Source: JAEXNA01 sp037189585
GTDB taxonomy: Bacteria; Vulcanimicrobiota; Xenobia; Xenobiales; JADMJV01
Length of the DNA stretch: 64,000 nt
Direction: 5' to 3'
Assembly (NCBI GenBank): GCA_037189585.1
Contig: JBBCJA010000024.1
Location: 1-64,000 of the forward strand
Positions 50,509 to 59,246 of this stretch are shown here, piece by piece; within the stretch, counting starts at the first letter, position 1, and the number at the start of each line of letters is the position of its first letter. The translations under genes were made by a program, and so were the position numbers. The notes under the pieces are model-generated. The model worked only from the letters and a program-made list of their open reading frames with translations, was not told where the DNA came from and did no database searches.

Positions 50509-52062
50509 TTACGGCCGAATGGCGACTCCATAGGGGCTCGACTTGGGCATCGGGTCGGTCACGTGAATCGAAGCCGCCCGTCCGATGTCGATCACCGTGA
50601 TGGTGCCGTCGTCCTTGTTGGAGACGAAGGCCATGGTCCCATCCATCGAGACCGCCACGTCAATGGGCGCCTTCCCGACGTTGACCGTGTTGGTGATGGT
50701 GTTCGTCGCGGTATTGATGAAGGTGACGGTGTTGGAGCCCTTGTTGGTTACCAGGATCCGACTTCCGTCAGGAGTGATCGCTAACTTCTGTGGGGTCACA
50801 CCCACCGATAAGAGGCCCAAAGGCGCCATGGTCCAGGCATCGATCACAGTCACGCTGCCACCACCGGAGTTCGCCACATAGGCAAATCGACCGTCCTTGG
50901 AGAGGATCACGCCCGTGGGGGCCTGCCCCACCGGGGCTTTCCCCATAACCATGCCGGTATAAGGATCGAGCGCCACCAGTAAACCTTGTCCGCCCTTGGC
51001 CGCTTGTCCGTCCAGGGTCACATAGACTTTGGAACCATCGGGGCCGGTCGCCGCGTCGGTCGGGGTCATAGTCCCCACACCGTCGATAGCCAGGAAAGCC
51101 GCGGGTTGGCGAGTAGCCGTTTCGATCATCATCACGCCGGGAGTGACGGCCATGACGGTGGCCATCACAAAGCGTCCATCCCCGGAAAGGTTGAGGCTGG
51201 TGACGACGCCGTTCTGCTCGGCCGGAAGAGAGGCCAGAACGCGATTTTCATTGGCCGCGTCCAACACCTGAATCTGCTTAGCGGCGTTGGCCACGTAGAG
51301 AGTCTTGCCGCTCTTATCAAAGCAGAGCCAGTACGAGGGAGAAGCCGTGTTGTGAAAACCAGTGCGCGAGGGAGACTTCGGCGGCAAGATCATAATCGAG
51401 TTGGGTGCGTCGTTGACGGGATTAAACTCCGTCTCGCTGGGATTTCTCGTCTGCCCTTGCTCATTACTTTCCAGGGTCAAGGGGTCGGCTCCGGCCGCTA
51501 TGGCCGAAGAAATGGTCTGCAGGTTGCGATCCCATGTGGTATGACCGCCGGGTTGCGACTTGTCCAGCTGGCGCGCCGAATACGCCACGTAAAGCGTCCC
51601 GGTCCCGGTTGGCGTTTTGCCGACGTAGTTGGTACCCACCGGCATCATTTCAACCCTAATCTGGGCCGGCTCGCTAGCGCTTTTTTCAATCTTAGAAGTG
51701 CGGACCTCCGGCTTATAGCCCTCTTTGGTGATCACGATCTTGACCGGACCCTCGGGACCAGCGGTAAAAACGAACATCCCGTTGGCGTCCGTGGTGGTCT
51801 CGTAGCCGGTCCCTTCTAAAACGACACGCGCTCCCGTCACCGCGCTCATCCCCTCTCCCAGGGCGTTGCTGCCGGCCCCAGACTCGGGCGAGTAAACCAA
51901 TCCCGCCAGCAGAATGTCCCCTCTATTTGGGTCCATCTTCTTGGGATCGTCTTTTTTCTTGCGCTCTTTAGCTAAGGCTCCCCCACTCAGCAGGAAACCA
52001 AAAATCAGGATCAACGACAGTACCTGGCGCCATCGAGGGCGAGATATCGACTTATCGGGCAT
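50509..52062 (-). CDS. YVTN beta-propeller surface protein with carboxypeptidase-regulatory-like domain, copy B
   Basis: A 517-residue paralogue of copy A. ATG 52062 has AAAAGGAG 7-8 bases upstream and starts a signal peptide with a basic n-region; the in-frame ATG at 52080 is less likely. Domains: carboxypeptidase-regulatory-like ('GARVVLEGTGYETTTDANGM', 'VKIVITKEGYKPEVRTSKIE'), then YVTN blades ('FAYVANSGGGSVTVIDAW', 'RILVTNKGSNTVTFINTATN', 'MAFVSNKDDGTITVIDIG'). Adjacent duplication is evident from shared domain order and similar blades. The start overlaps the RuvC-like gene end by 11 bp. Confidence 0.82.
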   Translation of the reverse strand: MPDKSISRPRWRQVLSLILIFGFLLSGGALAKERKKKDDPKKMDPNRGDILLAGLVYSPESGAGSNALGEGMSAVTGARVVLEGTGYETTTDANGMFVFTAGPEGPVKIVITKEGYKPEVRTSKIEKSASEPAQIRVEMMPVGTNYVGKTPTGTGTLYVAYSARQLDKSQPGGHTTWDRNLQTISSAIAAGADPLTLESNEQGQTRNPSETEFNPVNDAPNSIMILPPKSPSRTGFHNTASPSYWLCFDKSGKTLYVANAAKQIQVLDAANENRVLASLPAEQNGVVTSLNLSGDGRFVMATVMAVTPGVMMIETATRQPAAFLAIDGVGTMTPTDAATGPDGSKVYVTLDGQAAKGGQGLLVALDPYTGMVMGKAPVGQAPTGVILSKDGRFAYVANSGGGSVTVIDAWTMAPLGLLSVGVTPQKLAITPDGSRILVTNKGSNTVTFINTATNTITNTVNVGKAPIDVAVSMDGTMAFVSNKDDGTITVIDIGRAASIHVTDPMPKSSPYGVAIRP

Positions 52063-52492
52063 CTTGATTCTCCTTTTCAAGATATCGCTCGGCCATCACG
52101 ACGGCGGCGAAATCATCATAGCATATCGGAGGGGTCTGAAGGCCCAGCGGCACCAGCTTCCATATTCCGCGGGGCGGAAACTCCTGAAAGTAGCGCAGCT
52201 TAGCCAATTCCGTGGTATGTTTCTCGTCGACATATTGCGGCTCTACCTTGACACTCTGCCGAATGACCGCGCCTATCGGTTTCGATCCGGTGCTGGACCC
52301 CAGCAGTATCGCCTTGGGGCGGTACTTCTCATACAGGTCGCGCAGAGCGGCGGAAAATTCCTCGCAAGAGACGACCTGACGCTCCAAAATGCCGCGTTTG
52401 GCGCTGACCACGGCCACACCACACTTTTTGCTGCCGGGGTCGACGGCCAGGACGCAATCGATAGCCACCGCCTCTTCGACCAAGATATCCAC
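52052..52492 (-). CDS. RuvC/YqgF-like RNase-H-fold protein (146 aa)
   Basis: GTG 52492 is preceded by GGAG about 10 bases upstream; the longer frame would overlap the DUF3084 gene. The first strand carries a candidate catalytic Asp in 'CVLAVDPGSKKCGVAVVSA', typical of the RuvC/YqgF fold. Later 'PKAILLGSSTGSKPIG' and 'ICYDDFAAVVMAERYLEKEN' match the family. Proteins of this type often sit beside DUF3084 genes, as here. It may act in nucleic-acid processing or repair; the exact role is unclear. It is the second gene of an operon with DUF3084 upstream and the propellers downstream. Confidence 0.72.
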   Translation of the reverse strand: MDILVEEAVAIDCVLAVDPGSKKCGVAVVSAKRGILERQVVSCEEFSAALRDLYEKYRPKAILLGSSTGSKPIGAVIRQSVKVEPQYVDEKHTTELAKLRYFQEFPPRGIWKLVPLGLQTPPICYDDFAAVVMAERYLEKENQDAR

Positions 52493-52508
52493 GGAAAACA
52501 ACTCCAAC

Positions 52509-53447
52509 TTATAGGGATTCAACCTCGATAGAGACATCCAGGTTGCTGCTTTGATACAGCTCTCTGTTCGCCACCGCTTTAAGCCGTACCCGCCCACCGG
52601 CTTCAACGACCTTCTGGGAAATCTTAACCAAGCGCTCGGCGGTAATACCCCCTCCCAGACTATCGTTGAGCTCGATCATTCCCTTCTTGAGCGCCCTGGA
52701 GCGGAGTTCCTCAATAAATTCGTACCAATCGACCAGAAACTGCTTGGGATCGATCTCCTTGGAGTAGACCTCCTGTCCTTGAGTGAAGATCGGGCTGACC
52801 GGAAAACTACGCACAGTGACGGGGACAGGGTCCTTATACATGCAGTTCTCCGTCACCTCAAGCCAGAGGCCGATGGGTTGAGGCTGCATGGTGTAGGTAT
52901 CGAGCCAGTTCTGGAAAACCTCTGGTGAGTATTTGATCAAAACCCGATCAAGATCGAACTGCTGCTGATTCTGACTCACCGCGATACGATTGTTCTTGGT
53001 CACGGTCAAGACGTTAGCCTGGACGATCAACTCACCGATGGATCGTTCCACCTTGGTACGGTCGGATTCAGCTGGAATTGTCGTTAAAGCGATTCTTTCA
53101 CCGTAGTTCCAGATAATAGTTCCGCGACGGACCTCGTCGGAAAGCTGCTCGATCCGCTCCAGAAGTTGTTTTTCCCGCTGAAGCAAAGCATCTAAGCGAG
53201 CCGAGGTGCCTTTCACCGCGTCCGCCACATCCTGAGAGAAGAGCATCGCCAAGGCGAGCGTCGAGCATGCGATGACGCTACCGGTCATAGTGGTGATGAA
53301 AATTGAAGTGTGGCGCGGTCGCAATCCAAAAATCGTCATCTTTCTGCGGCCGATCTTTCGCCCCAACTGGTTTCCAAGCATGGCGATGCCACCGGCCAAT
53401 ACGGCCACCAACAGAAATATGAAGGCGACTCTGAGAACTATCAGCAT
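52509..53447 (-). CDS. DUF3084-family membrane protein
   Basis: Two N-terminal membrane helices (about residues 5-25 and 52-72) are followed by a coiled-coil stretch ('ARLDALLQREKQLLERIEQL') and a soluble domain with 'FDLDRVLIKYSPEVFQNWLD' and 'GGGITAERLVKISQKVVEAG'. This matches DUF3084, found mainly in Cyanobacteria and some other diderms next to RuvC/YqgF-like genes. Function unknown; perhaps an envelope- or chromosome-linked scaffold. It is first of the operon 53447-48982. Confidence 0.8.
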   Translation of the reverse strand: MLIVLRVAFIFLLVAVLAGGIAMLGNQLGRKIGRRKMTIFGLRPRHTSIFITTMTGSVIACSTLALAMLFSQDVADAVKGTSARLDALLQREKQLLERIEQLSDEVRRGTIIWNYGERIALTTIPAESDRTKVERSIGELIVQANVLTVTKNNRIAVSQNQQQFDLDRVLIKYSPEVFQNWLDTYTMQPQPIGLWLEVTENCMYKDPVPVTVRSFPVSPIFTQGQEVYSKEIDPKQFLVDWYEFIEELRSRALKKGMIELNDSLGGGITAERLVKISQKVVEAGGRVRLKAVANRELYQSSNLDVSIEVESL

Positions 53448-53554
53448 GGCATCGGAGGGCCCCCGGCGGATTTGATCAATTATTCCAACCAGGCATGGCC
53501 GCCGAGGTTACTATCGCAGAAAAGGGTCGCCGTACCTGCTTCGGTGGTCCGCGG

Positions 53555-53755
53555 TTAAACTCTGGGCTCCTTGCGTCCCCGGCTACCCAGGGCTCGAGAG
53601 TCCACCAAAAGACCGGCCAAAAAGTCAAGATCCACCCAGTACTCCCCTCGAGATAGCCGTTCGCGAAGCTCGCGCTGGCGAAAATCTCGTCGGTTCGGCG
53701 AACCGAAACCGAAGGGATCGGAGATCGTCTTGGGGGGTAAGCTGTCCTCGATCAT
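53555..53755 (-). CDS. FlgM-like anti-sigma factor candidate (66 aa)
   Basis: A 66-residue protein placed 58 bp after the FliA/WhiG-type sigma gene on the same strand. The core 'LRERLSRGEYWVDLDFLAGL' fits the C-terminal FlgM helix pattern (K/R-x-x-I/L-x-x-G-x-Y-x-V-D-x-x-x-L/I-A). Flagellar anti-sigma-28 FlgM proteins are exported to release sigma. Length is short (FlgM about 90-100), so this is a weak match. AAGGAGA precedes ATG 53755. Confidence 0.5.
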   Translation of the reverse strand: MIEDSLPPKTISDPFGFGSPNRRDFRQRELRERLSRGEYWVDLDFLAGLLVDSRALGSRGRKEPRV

Positions 53756-53813
53756 CGGTGTGACGTCTCCTTAATGTGAATGTACTATGCCTATCGGCGA
53801 GAAGTTAGAGACC

Positions 53814-54557
53814 TTAAGCCCCGTCCATGGAATTCGCCAGGTCCCGAAGAGCACGTTTGTGCAACTGGGAGATGCGGGCTTCTGAAACACCCATCACCTC
53901 GCCGATCTCTCTCGTTGTCAAGCCTTCCTTGTAGTAAAGAGACAGCAGGATCTGTTCGCGCTGCCTAAGGTCGCCGAGAGCACGACGCATCTCCTGAATC
54001 TGGAGGGAACGCTCGGCCTCTCGAGCCGTGTCTTGTCCATTGTCGATGGTCTCCAAAATCAATTTGGCGCCCTCGCGTCCATTCCCTGATGCCACGAAAA
54101 GCGATGTCACGCTGGCCCGTACGGCTTCGTCGCTACGGCGGACCAGCTCTGAACGAGACCACCCCAGCTCCCTGGCGAGCTCGGCTCGAGTCGGCTCGCG
54201 ATGAAGGCGATGGCACAAAACGTCCTCGGCCGCCTGAACCTGCCGAGTGCGGCGACGCAACCCTCGGCTGGCCACGTCGTCACGACGGAGAGCGTCGATA
54301 ATGGCTCCCCGAATTCTGCTGGCGGCGAAGGTCTTGAGCTCGATCCCCTGAGAGGGGTCAAACCGATTGAGCGCCTCCAGTAAACCCGCGACCCCTTCCT
54401 GGATCAGATCCTCCATCGCGAGATGACCTGGCAGCCGGCTGGCTAACTTGCGCGCGATCGGTAGGACGTAGCGCGAGTAGGACATCGCGTACATCTGTTT
54501 CTGACTAGGACTCAAAGCCCTGGGAATGGTGGCAACGACATCAGGTGTTTTCAACAT
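53814..54557 (-). CDS. FliA/WhiG-type (sigma-28 family) RNA polymerase sigma factor
   Basis: A 247-residue sigma factor. Region 2 'GHLAMEDLIQEGVAGLLEAL', with 'FDPSQGIELKTFAASRIRGA' and 'IIDALRRDD', is typical of FliA/WhiG. Region 3 ('REPTRAELARELGWSRSELV') and region 4 ('LRQREQILLSLYYKEGLTTR', 'EIGEVMGVSEARISQLHKRA') complete it. In flagellated relatives it drives late motility genes; in WhiG-like cases it controls development. AAGGTGT precedes ATG 54557. It pairs with the FlgM-like gene downstream. Confidence 0.9.
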   Translation of the reverse strand: MLKTPDVVATIPRALSPSQKQMYAMSYSRYVLPIARKLASRLPGHLAMEDLIQEGVAGLLEALNRFDPSQGIELKTFAASRIRGAIIDALRRDDVASRGLRRRTRQVQAAEDVLCHRLHREPTRAELARELGWSRSELVRRSDEAVRASVTSLFVASGNGREGAKLILETIDNGQDTAREAERSLQIQEMRRALGDLRQREQILLSLYYKEGLTTREIGEVMGVSEARISQLHKRALRDLANSMDGA

Positions 54558-54612
54558 ACACCTTAAGCATTGTCGTCTCTCGGAGATTCCGCTTGTGAGA
54601 TCTTCCGAAGCC

Positions 54613-54655
54613 GGGAAAGTCTAGGGCTTTCCCTATCGGCCTGGGGGAAACCCCC
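54613..54655 (-). terminator. Possible terminator hairpins after the AidB-like gene
   Basis: GGGGG/CCCCC around AAA (54643-54655), then GGGAAAG/CTTTCCC around a 7-base loop (54613-54633), beginning 10 bp after the stop at 54665. No clear T-run follows. Confidence 0.4.
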
Positions 54656-54664
54656 TATATGGGG

Positions 54665-56272
54665 CTAGCGGAAAGGCTCGGCGAAGCGGTCCAGGACCTT
54701 GTCGGCCCGCGATTCGTCCACCAGTGTTCCGAACACCGACGAGCGACTTTCCCAACGAGAGGGAAAGAACAGGGCGGACGCCCCCGGCGTACTGGATCCT
54801 TCCATCAACTGCGCTTGCCATTGCAAAGCCAGGACCTTGGCCAGGTTGCGCGCTGTGAAAGGTTCACTGACCTGCAAAACCATAGCCTCGAGGGTCTGCC
54901 GAGTGACGTGGGGAGACTGGGCGACTTCGTCGAGAAAAACGGCGACCGAATCCGGCTCTCGCTGCAGAGCGCGCAGTAGGTCGAGCGAAATAACATTGCC
55001 GGACCCCTCCCAAACCGAAGAGAGAGGAGCTTCCCGGTACAGCCGAGATTGAAGGAAGTCCTCGGTATATCCGTTGCCCCCTAGACACTCCAAGGCCTCA
55101 GCCACGAACATGGGGGTGCGCTTGCAGATCCAAAATTTGGCTACCGCGGTGGCGAAACGGGCGAACAGCCGCTCGCGCCGGTCCTCTCTGGAACGGCCAT
55201 AGGCCTGACACAGGCGTACCATCATCCTCCAAGAGGCCTCAGCCTCCATGCACAGGTCCGCCAGGACGTTTCGCATCAGCGGTTGATCCACCAAGAGCGC
55301 TCCGAAAGCTCTTCGATGGCAAGCGTGGTGCAAGGCCTGGGCCAAGGCCGCCCGCATGATGGCGACGCTTCCCACCACACAGTCTAGGCGAGTGTGGTTG
55401 ACCATCTCGATAATGGTGGAGACCCCGCGTCCTTCCTCGCCGACCCGCACGGCGTAGGTGTCCTGGTACTCGATCTCCGAGGAGGCGTTGGCTTTATTTC
55501 CCAACTTGTTCTTCAAACGCATGACCCGAAGATTGTTGACCTTGCCCTCAGGGGTGAAGCGGGGGACAAAAAAGCAGGTCACACCAGCCGAGGTTTGGGC
55601 CAGTGTCAAGAAGGCGTCGCTCATCGGAGCCGAGCAGAACCACTTGTGTCCACGCAGGCTGTACACCCCTCCCCCCACCGAGGTCGCCACCGTGGTGTTG
55701 GCCCGGACGTCGGAGCCGCCTTGTTTTTCCGTCATGGCCATCCCCATGGTGGCGGCCGTCTTCTGCTCTACGGGCAGAAATCTGTGGTCGTACTGTCGCC
55801 CCGTCAGTTTGGGAAGCCAGAGTTGTTGAATTTCCGGGGGGGCCGACACTTGAAGTGCCGGTACCCCTGCGAAGGTCATGGTCAGGGGGCACCCGACACC
55901 CGCCTCGATCTGGGTGAGCATGTAGTGGCCGGCCGCTCGCTCCAGGAAGCCCTCGCTGTCGGGGGAGTCAGACTCCCAGGGGAGGCTATGGATCCCGAAA
56001 CTCATGCCGGCGGACATCAACTCATGATAGGACGGATGAAAGCTGACCTGGTCGACACGGTGTCCATACCGGTCGTGGGTTCGAAGTATGGGCGGATTTT
56101 CGTTAGCCAGGTATCCCAGCTGCTGGAAATCCGCTTGACCCAAACGTTGTCCGAATTTCTTGAGACGAGTGGTCGCGGCCTTAGGAAGTTTCAACTCGCT
56201 CAAAAGAGGGTCGATGTCGTAAAGACTGCGGTTTTCGAGAGGAGGAGCCTGGTTGAGAACGTCGTGAGTCAT
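54665..56272 (-). CDS. aidB: AidB-type acyl-CoA dehydrogenase family protein
   Basis: A 535-residue flavoprotein resembling E. coli AidB, which is induced by alkylating agents and binds DNA. Motifs: 'GMAMTEKQGGSDVRANTTVA' (FAD/substrate region), 'HKWFCSAPMSDAFLTLAQ', and a C-terminal 'EALECLGGNGYTEDFLQSRL' with 'YREAPLSSVWEGSGNV'. Its ATG overlaps the stop of the LptF/G-like gene (ATGA at 56272-56269), so it is translationally coupled to the Lpt operon, an unexpected association. Electron-acceptor genes are not nearby. Confidence 0.88.
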   Translation of the reverse strand: MTHDVLNQAPPLENRSLYDIDPLLSELKLPKAATTRLKKFGQRLGQADFQQLGYLANENPPILRTHDRYGHRVDQVSFHPSYHELMSAGMSFGIHSLPWESDSPDSEGFLERAAGHYMLTQIEAGVGCPLTMTFAGVPALQVSAPPEIQQLWLPKLTGRQYDHRFLPVEQKTAATMGMAMTEKQGGSDVRANTTVATSVGGGVYSLRGHKWFCSAPMSDAFLTLAQTSAGVTCFFVPRFTPEGKVNNLRVMRLKNKLGNKANASSEIEYQDTYAVRVGEEGRGVSTIIEMVNHTRLDCVVGSVAIMRAALAQALHHACHRRAFGALLVDQPLMRNVLADLCMEAEASWRMMVRLCQAYGRSREDRRERLFARFATAVAKFWICKRTPMFVAEALECLGGNGYTEDFLQSRLYREAPLSSVWEGSGNVISLDLLRALQREPDSVAVFLDEVAQSPHVTRQTLEAMVLQVSEPFTARNLAKVLALQWQAQLMEGSSTPGASALFFPSRWESRSSVFGTLVDESRADKVLDRFAEPFR

Positions 56273-57384
56273 GAGCGCCCCGCTTCAATCAAAAGTCCGA
56301 GTCCGGCCATCCCAAAGACTAGACTGGGCAGCCAGGCTCCCGCCATGGGATCGATCTTACCCGCCTCCCCCAAGATCATGCCGGCTGTCATAAGCACATA
56401 GTAGAGCAGAATAAAGACTAGAGATAGACCCAGTCCCATCGACTTGGAAGAGCGATGAGGTCGAACGCCCAGCGGGATGGCGAAAGTAGCGAAGATGAAA
56501 GAGACCCACGGCAAAGCCGCTTTCTGGTGATAGATCACCGCGTAGCGGTCCCGCTTCTCGGCTAGCTCGTTGTTTCTCTCCGAAGCTAGCGCGATAAGAG
56601 CGTCTCTGAGTTCGGCCCGAGACATCTCATCGGGACGCAGGTCCCGTTTGCTCAGGTCCTCGGGACTGGGGGGTGATTCTCCCGGAGACAGACCCGTCCA
56701 ACCTTTCTGAGCGGTCGCCTCGAACGTGGCGTTCTGATTTTTGTCGTACTCGGTAGTCCGCATGTTCAGAAGCTCCCAAACCGAGCCGTTCCAACGAGCT
56801 TTCTCGGCGTAGATCTCCCGCCGCCGCATATCCTCATAGAAGTAGTGGATGTAGACTGCCTGCATGGTCTTATCCTCGAGGTTGAACTTATGAGCATAGA
56901 GCATCTGCTCCAGTCCGCTCTTGAGCGCTTTGGGAGCGGTGAGAAGGGCCTTTTGATAGATGTCTTCTTCCTGAGAGCGGAACAAAATCTCATAGGCACG
57001 CTTCATTTTTTTAGGAACGACCTCATCATTGAGCCAAAACGCGAAGGCCGAAAGGCAGAAGAAAAAGACCAACGCGGGAAAGGCGATTCGCAGAAACGAC
57101 AAGCCGGAGGCCCGCATCGCGGTCAGCTCGGCTTCTCCGGAAAGACGCCCGAAAGCCAGTAGACAAGCCATCAAGGAAGCCATGGGGAAAGTGAAGATCA
57201 GAACTTGAGGAAGTCGACAGCCCAGGTACTCCAGGACCAGGCTAAAGGGAGCGTCGGCCTCGGTGATCATGCGAGCCACACCGACTAGGGTCTCGACCGA
57301 GAAGAACAAGATGGTGAAGGCTCCCAAGCCAAAGATAAAGGGGCTAAGCACCTCTCGCAGGACGTATCGATCCAAGGCTTTCAT
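56269..57384 (-). CDS. LptF/LptG (YjgP/YjgQ) family permease
   Basis: A 371-residue inner-membrane protein with six membrane segments: three near the N-terminus and three near the C-terminus, with a ~170-residue periplasmic domain between. Motifs: 'LDRYVLREVLSPFIFGLGAF', 'LPQVLIFTFPMASLMACLLA', 'LSGEAELTAMRASGLSFLRI' and 'WVSFIFATFAIPLGVRPHRS'. It is the permease of the LptBFG transporter that extracts LPS or a related lipid to the outer membrane. Only one permease gene is here; its partner (F or G) lies elsewhere or the complex is homodimeric. Confidence 0.88.
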   Translation of the reverse strand: MKALDRYVLREVLSPFIFGLGAFTILFFSVETLVGVARMITEADAPFSLVLEYLGCRLPQVLIFTFPMASLMACLLAFGRLSGEAELTAMRASGLSFLRIAFPALVFFFCLSAFAFWLNDEVVPKKMKRAYEILFRSQEEDIYQKALLTAPKALKSGLEQMLYAHKFNLEDKTMQAVYIHYFYEDMRRREIYAEKARWNGSVWELLNMRTTEYDKNQNATFEATAQKGWTGLSPGESPPSPEDLSKRDLRPDEMSRAELRDALIALASERNNELAEKRDRYAVIYHQKAALPWVSFIFATFAIPLGVRPHRSSKSMGLGLSLVFILLYYVLMTAGMILGEAGKIDPMAGAWLPSLVFGMAGLGLLIEAGRS

Positions 57385-57392
57385 TCGAACGG

Positions 57393-58190
57393 CTAGCCCG
57401 TGGCCGCTTCCTTTTCCCGCTCTTCTGAAACGGGTTCGTGATGGGCCGCGCCGTTGGTTGGCGTTTCGAAGCCTGTCTGGAATTTCTCGCCCAGGTAAAA
57501 CTTTCTCGCTAAGGGAGAAGAAGCGATGGTCGCCGCGTCTCCGTCGACTAGAATTCTTCCCTCACGAATAATATAGCTGCGGTCGCAAATAGCCAAGGTC
57601 TCGCGCACGTTGTGGTCGGTGATCAAGACACCGATGTTGCGAGCTTTGAGGCGACGAATGATGTCCTGAATCTCGGACACCGCGATGGGGTCGACTCCAG
57701 TGAAGGGCTCATCGAGAAGGAGAAATTTCGGTTCAATGGCGAGTGAACGTGCGATCTCGACGCGGCGTCGCTCCCCTCCGGAGAGTTGAATACCCAAGCT
57801 TTTTCTTACCTTTTGTAAGGAGAAGTCGTCGAGCAGCTCGTCAAGACGGCGCTCCCTCTCTTTTCGGCGCATGCCATGGGCCTCCCAGGCTAGAGAAATG
57901 TTGTTCTCCACCGAGAGTCCGCGATAGACGGAATTTTCCTGGGCCAGGTAAGCGACTCCGGCTTGAGCCCGTTTATGGATAGGGAACTTAGCGATATCTT
58001 TTCCATCCAAGGAGATACTGCCCTTATCAGGCTTGAGTAGTCCGACCACCATGGAAAAAGTGGTGGTTTTGCCGGCGCCGTTGGAGCCGAGCAGGCCGAC
58101 CACCTCACCCTGGGACACATCGAGGGAAACGCCGTCGACAACTCGTCGGCGCTTGAAACTCTTGACGAGCTCTCTAACCTCGATGTTCAT
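57393..58190 (-). CDS. lptB: LPS export ABC transporter ATP-binding protein LptB
   Basis: A 265-residue ABC ATPase with Walker A 'GLLGSNGAGKTTTFSMVVGL', signature 'LSGGERRRVEIARSL', Walker B 'FLLLDEPFTGVDPIAV' and H-loop 'GVLITDHNVRETLAICDRSY', all diagnostic for LptB. It energises lipid export with the LptF/G-like permease. Its start overlaps the LptC-like gene by 4 bp. A ~25-residue C-terminal Glu/Ala extension is the only unusual feature. Confidence 0.94.
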   Translation of the reverse strand: MNIEVRELVKSFKRRRVVDGVSLDVSQGEVVGLLGSNGAGKTTTFSMVVGLLKPDKGSISLDGKDIAKFPIHKRAQAGVAYLAQENSVYRGLSVENNISLAWEAHGMRRKERERRLDELLDDFSLQKVRKSLGIQLSGGERRRVEIARSLAIEPKFLLLDEPFTGVDPIAVSEIQDIIRRLKARNIGVLITDHNVRETLAICDRSYIIREGRILVDGDAATIASSPLARKFYLGEKFQTGFETPTNGAAHHEPVSEEREKEAATG

Positions 58191-58804
58191 CTGTCCACCT
58201 GTGCCGGGGAGGGGGTCCCCCCGGCGGAAAAAGAGCTTCCGTCGGACTTTCCTCGCACCTTGCCCTTGAGCTGCACCTTATCGAGTTCAGCGGTGGCCGT
58301 CAACTTTTCCCCGCTCAATTCGATGCCTTCTCTCTTCCAGAGGACTCCTTCCGACCCGTGGAAGATTCGCTTCTTCCCCTCGTAGACAAGATGGTTGACC
58401 TCCAGGGATTCCTTAGAGTCCAGGCGGCGAGCATTGACTTCACCGGTGAAAACCACAACCTCCGTATTCATATCGACGTCGGCCCCAGCGGAATCCACCC
58501 GTACGGTCCGCTCTCCCTCGGGATTGAGGAGAAACCAGGTAACCACCTGTGCCTTGGCCTTGGCGGCATTGTCCATCCAGTCGACAGTGTCGGCCTCCAT
58601 CTCCCAGCGTTGGCCCTGCTTGGTTCTTATCGTCGTCTTTTCTAGTCTCACCGGCTTTTCGCTCGGAGAGGCGGAGGCGACGGGGGCCGGCGCTGTGGGA
58701 CTGGCAACGGGAGTCGGTGAAGCGGGGACGATATCATCGCCAGGCGTGGTGCAGCCCGTCACCAATAACGCCCCCATCATAATCCTTAGCAATGCCCGAA
58801 GCAT
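58187..58804 (-). CDS. LptC/LptA-like lipoprotein
   Basis: A 205-residue lipoprotein. The signal peptide ends in the lipobox VTGC. A Pro/Ala/Thr/Ser linker follows (about 20-45), then an OstA/LptC-type beta-jellyroll ('RTKQGQRWEMEADTVDWMDN', 'VVVFTGEVNARRLDSKESLE', 'VLWKREGIELSGEKLTATAE'). LptC bridges LptBFG to the periplasmic LptA strand; this could also be a fused LptC/A type. Ribosome site GGGAG precedes ATG 58804. It is the first gene of the Lpt operon, downstream of a dispersed repeat. Confidence 0.75.
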   Translation of the reverse strand: MLRALLRIMMGALLVTGCTTPGDDIVPASPTPVASPTAPAPVASASPSEKPVRLEKTTIRTKQGQRWEMEADTVDWMDNAAKAKAQVVTWFLLNPEGERTVRVDSAGADVDMNTEVVVFTGEVNARRLDSKESLEVNHLVYEGKKRIFHGSEGVLWKREGIELSGEKLTATAELDKVQLKGKVRGKSDGSSFSAGGTPSPAQVDR

Positions 58805-58922
58805 TCAGACTCCCTTTCTTAAGTAAGCCCTTATTCCCGTTCTGGGAAAAAGAAACTCGCCGGTCAAGATTTCATTTCTCGGCATTCCGCCGCCCCCCGG
58901 ACAGCATTGCCGTACCCGTCCC

Positions 58923-58958
58923 CCAGGATCAAAAAATTCGGGCTTTCTGTCCAAAAAA
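58923..58958 (+). repeat. Dispersed intergenic repeat copy (c)
   Basis: CCAGGATCAAAAAATTCGGG followed by CTTTCTGTCCAAAAAA. It is nearly identical to copy (d) at 62652 (opposite orientation). It lies 120 bp upstream of the LptC-like gene, in a 440-bp non-coding stretch. Confidence 0.7.
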
Positions 58959-59039
58959 GAAGTCTGGGGAGGGGGGATCGCCAGCGCTGTCCACCCTCTA
59001 GCCGTGTGTCCAACCTGAAAGACCTTGCGCGAACACATG

Positions 59040-59180
59040 TTTGTCCATCCCCACCGGACAAAATGCCGCTCCTCCTGACAGCGTTGTTCACCCCTCTGAC
59101 GGGAAGGGGGGACGGCATCTGTCCACAGACCTCCCCGGACCGCTGGGGCCGGGAACAGACCGAGTGGACAAAATGTCCAC
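59040..59180. promoter_or_regulatory. Two TGTCC/GGACA palindromes upstream of the HTH-membrane gene
   Basis: TTTGTCC-N9-GGACAAA at 59040-59062 and the perfect GTGGACA-AAA-TGTCCAC at 59164-59180. Additional single TGTCCA motifs occur at about 59010-59130. They lie 65-210 bp before GTG 59247, in the otherwise non-coding 58805-59246 stretch. They are candidate operators for the HTH protein. Confidence 0.6.
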
Positions 59181-59246
59181 CCGGGCGGCAGGAACTCCGT
59201 TGAATAAAAAGTATCCTTGTTTTGAAATTTAATCAAGGAGATTGTT

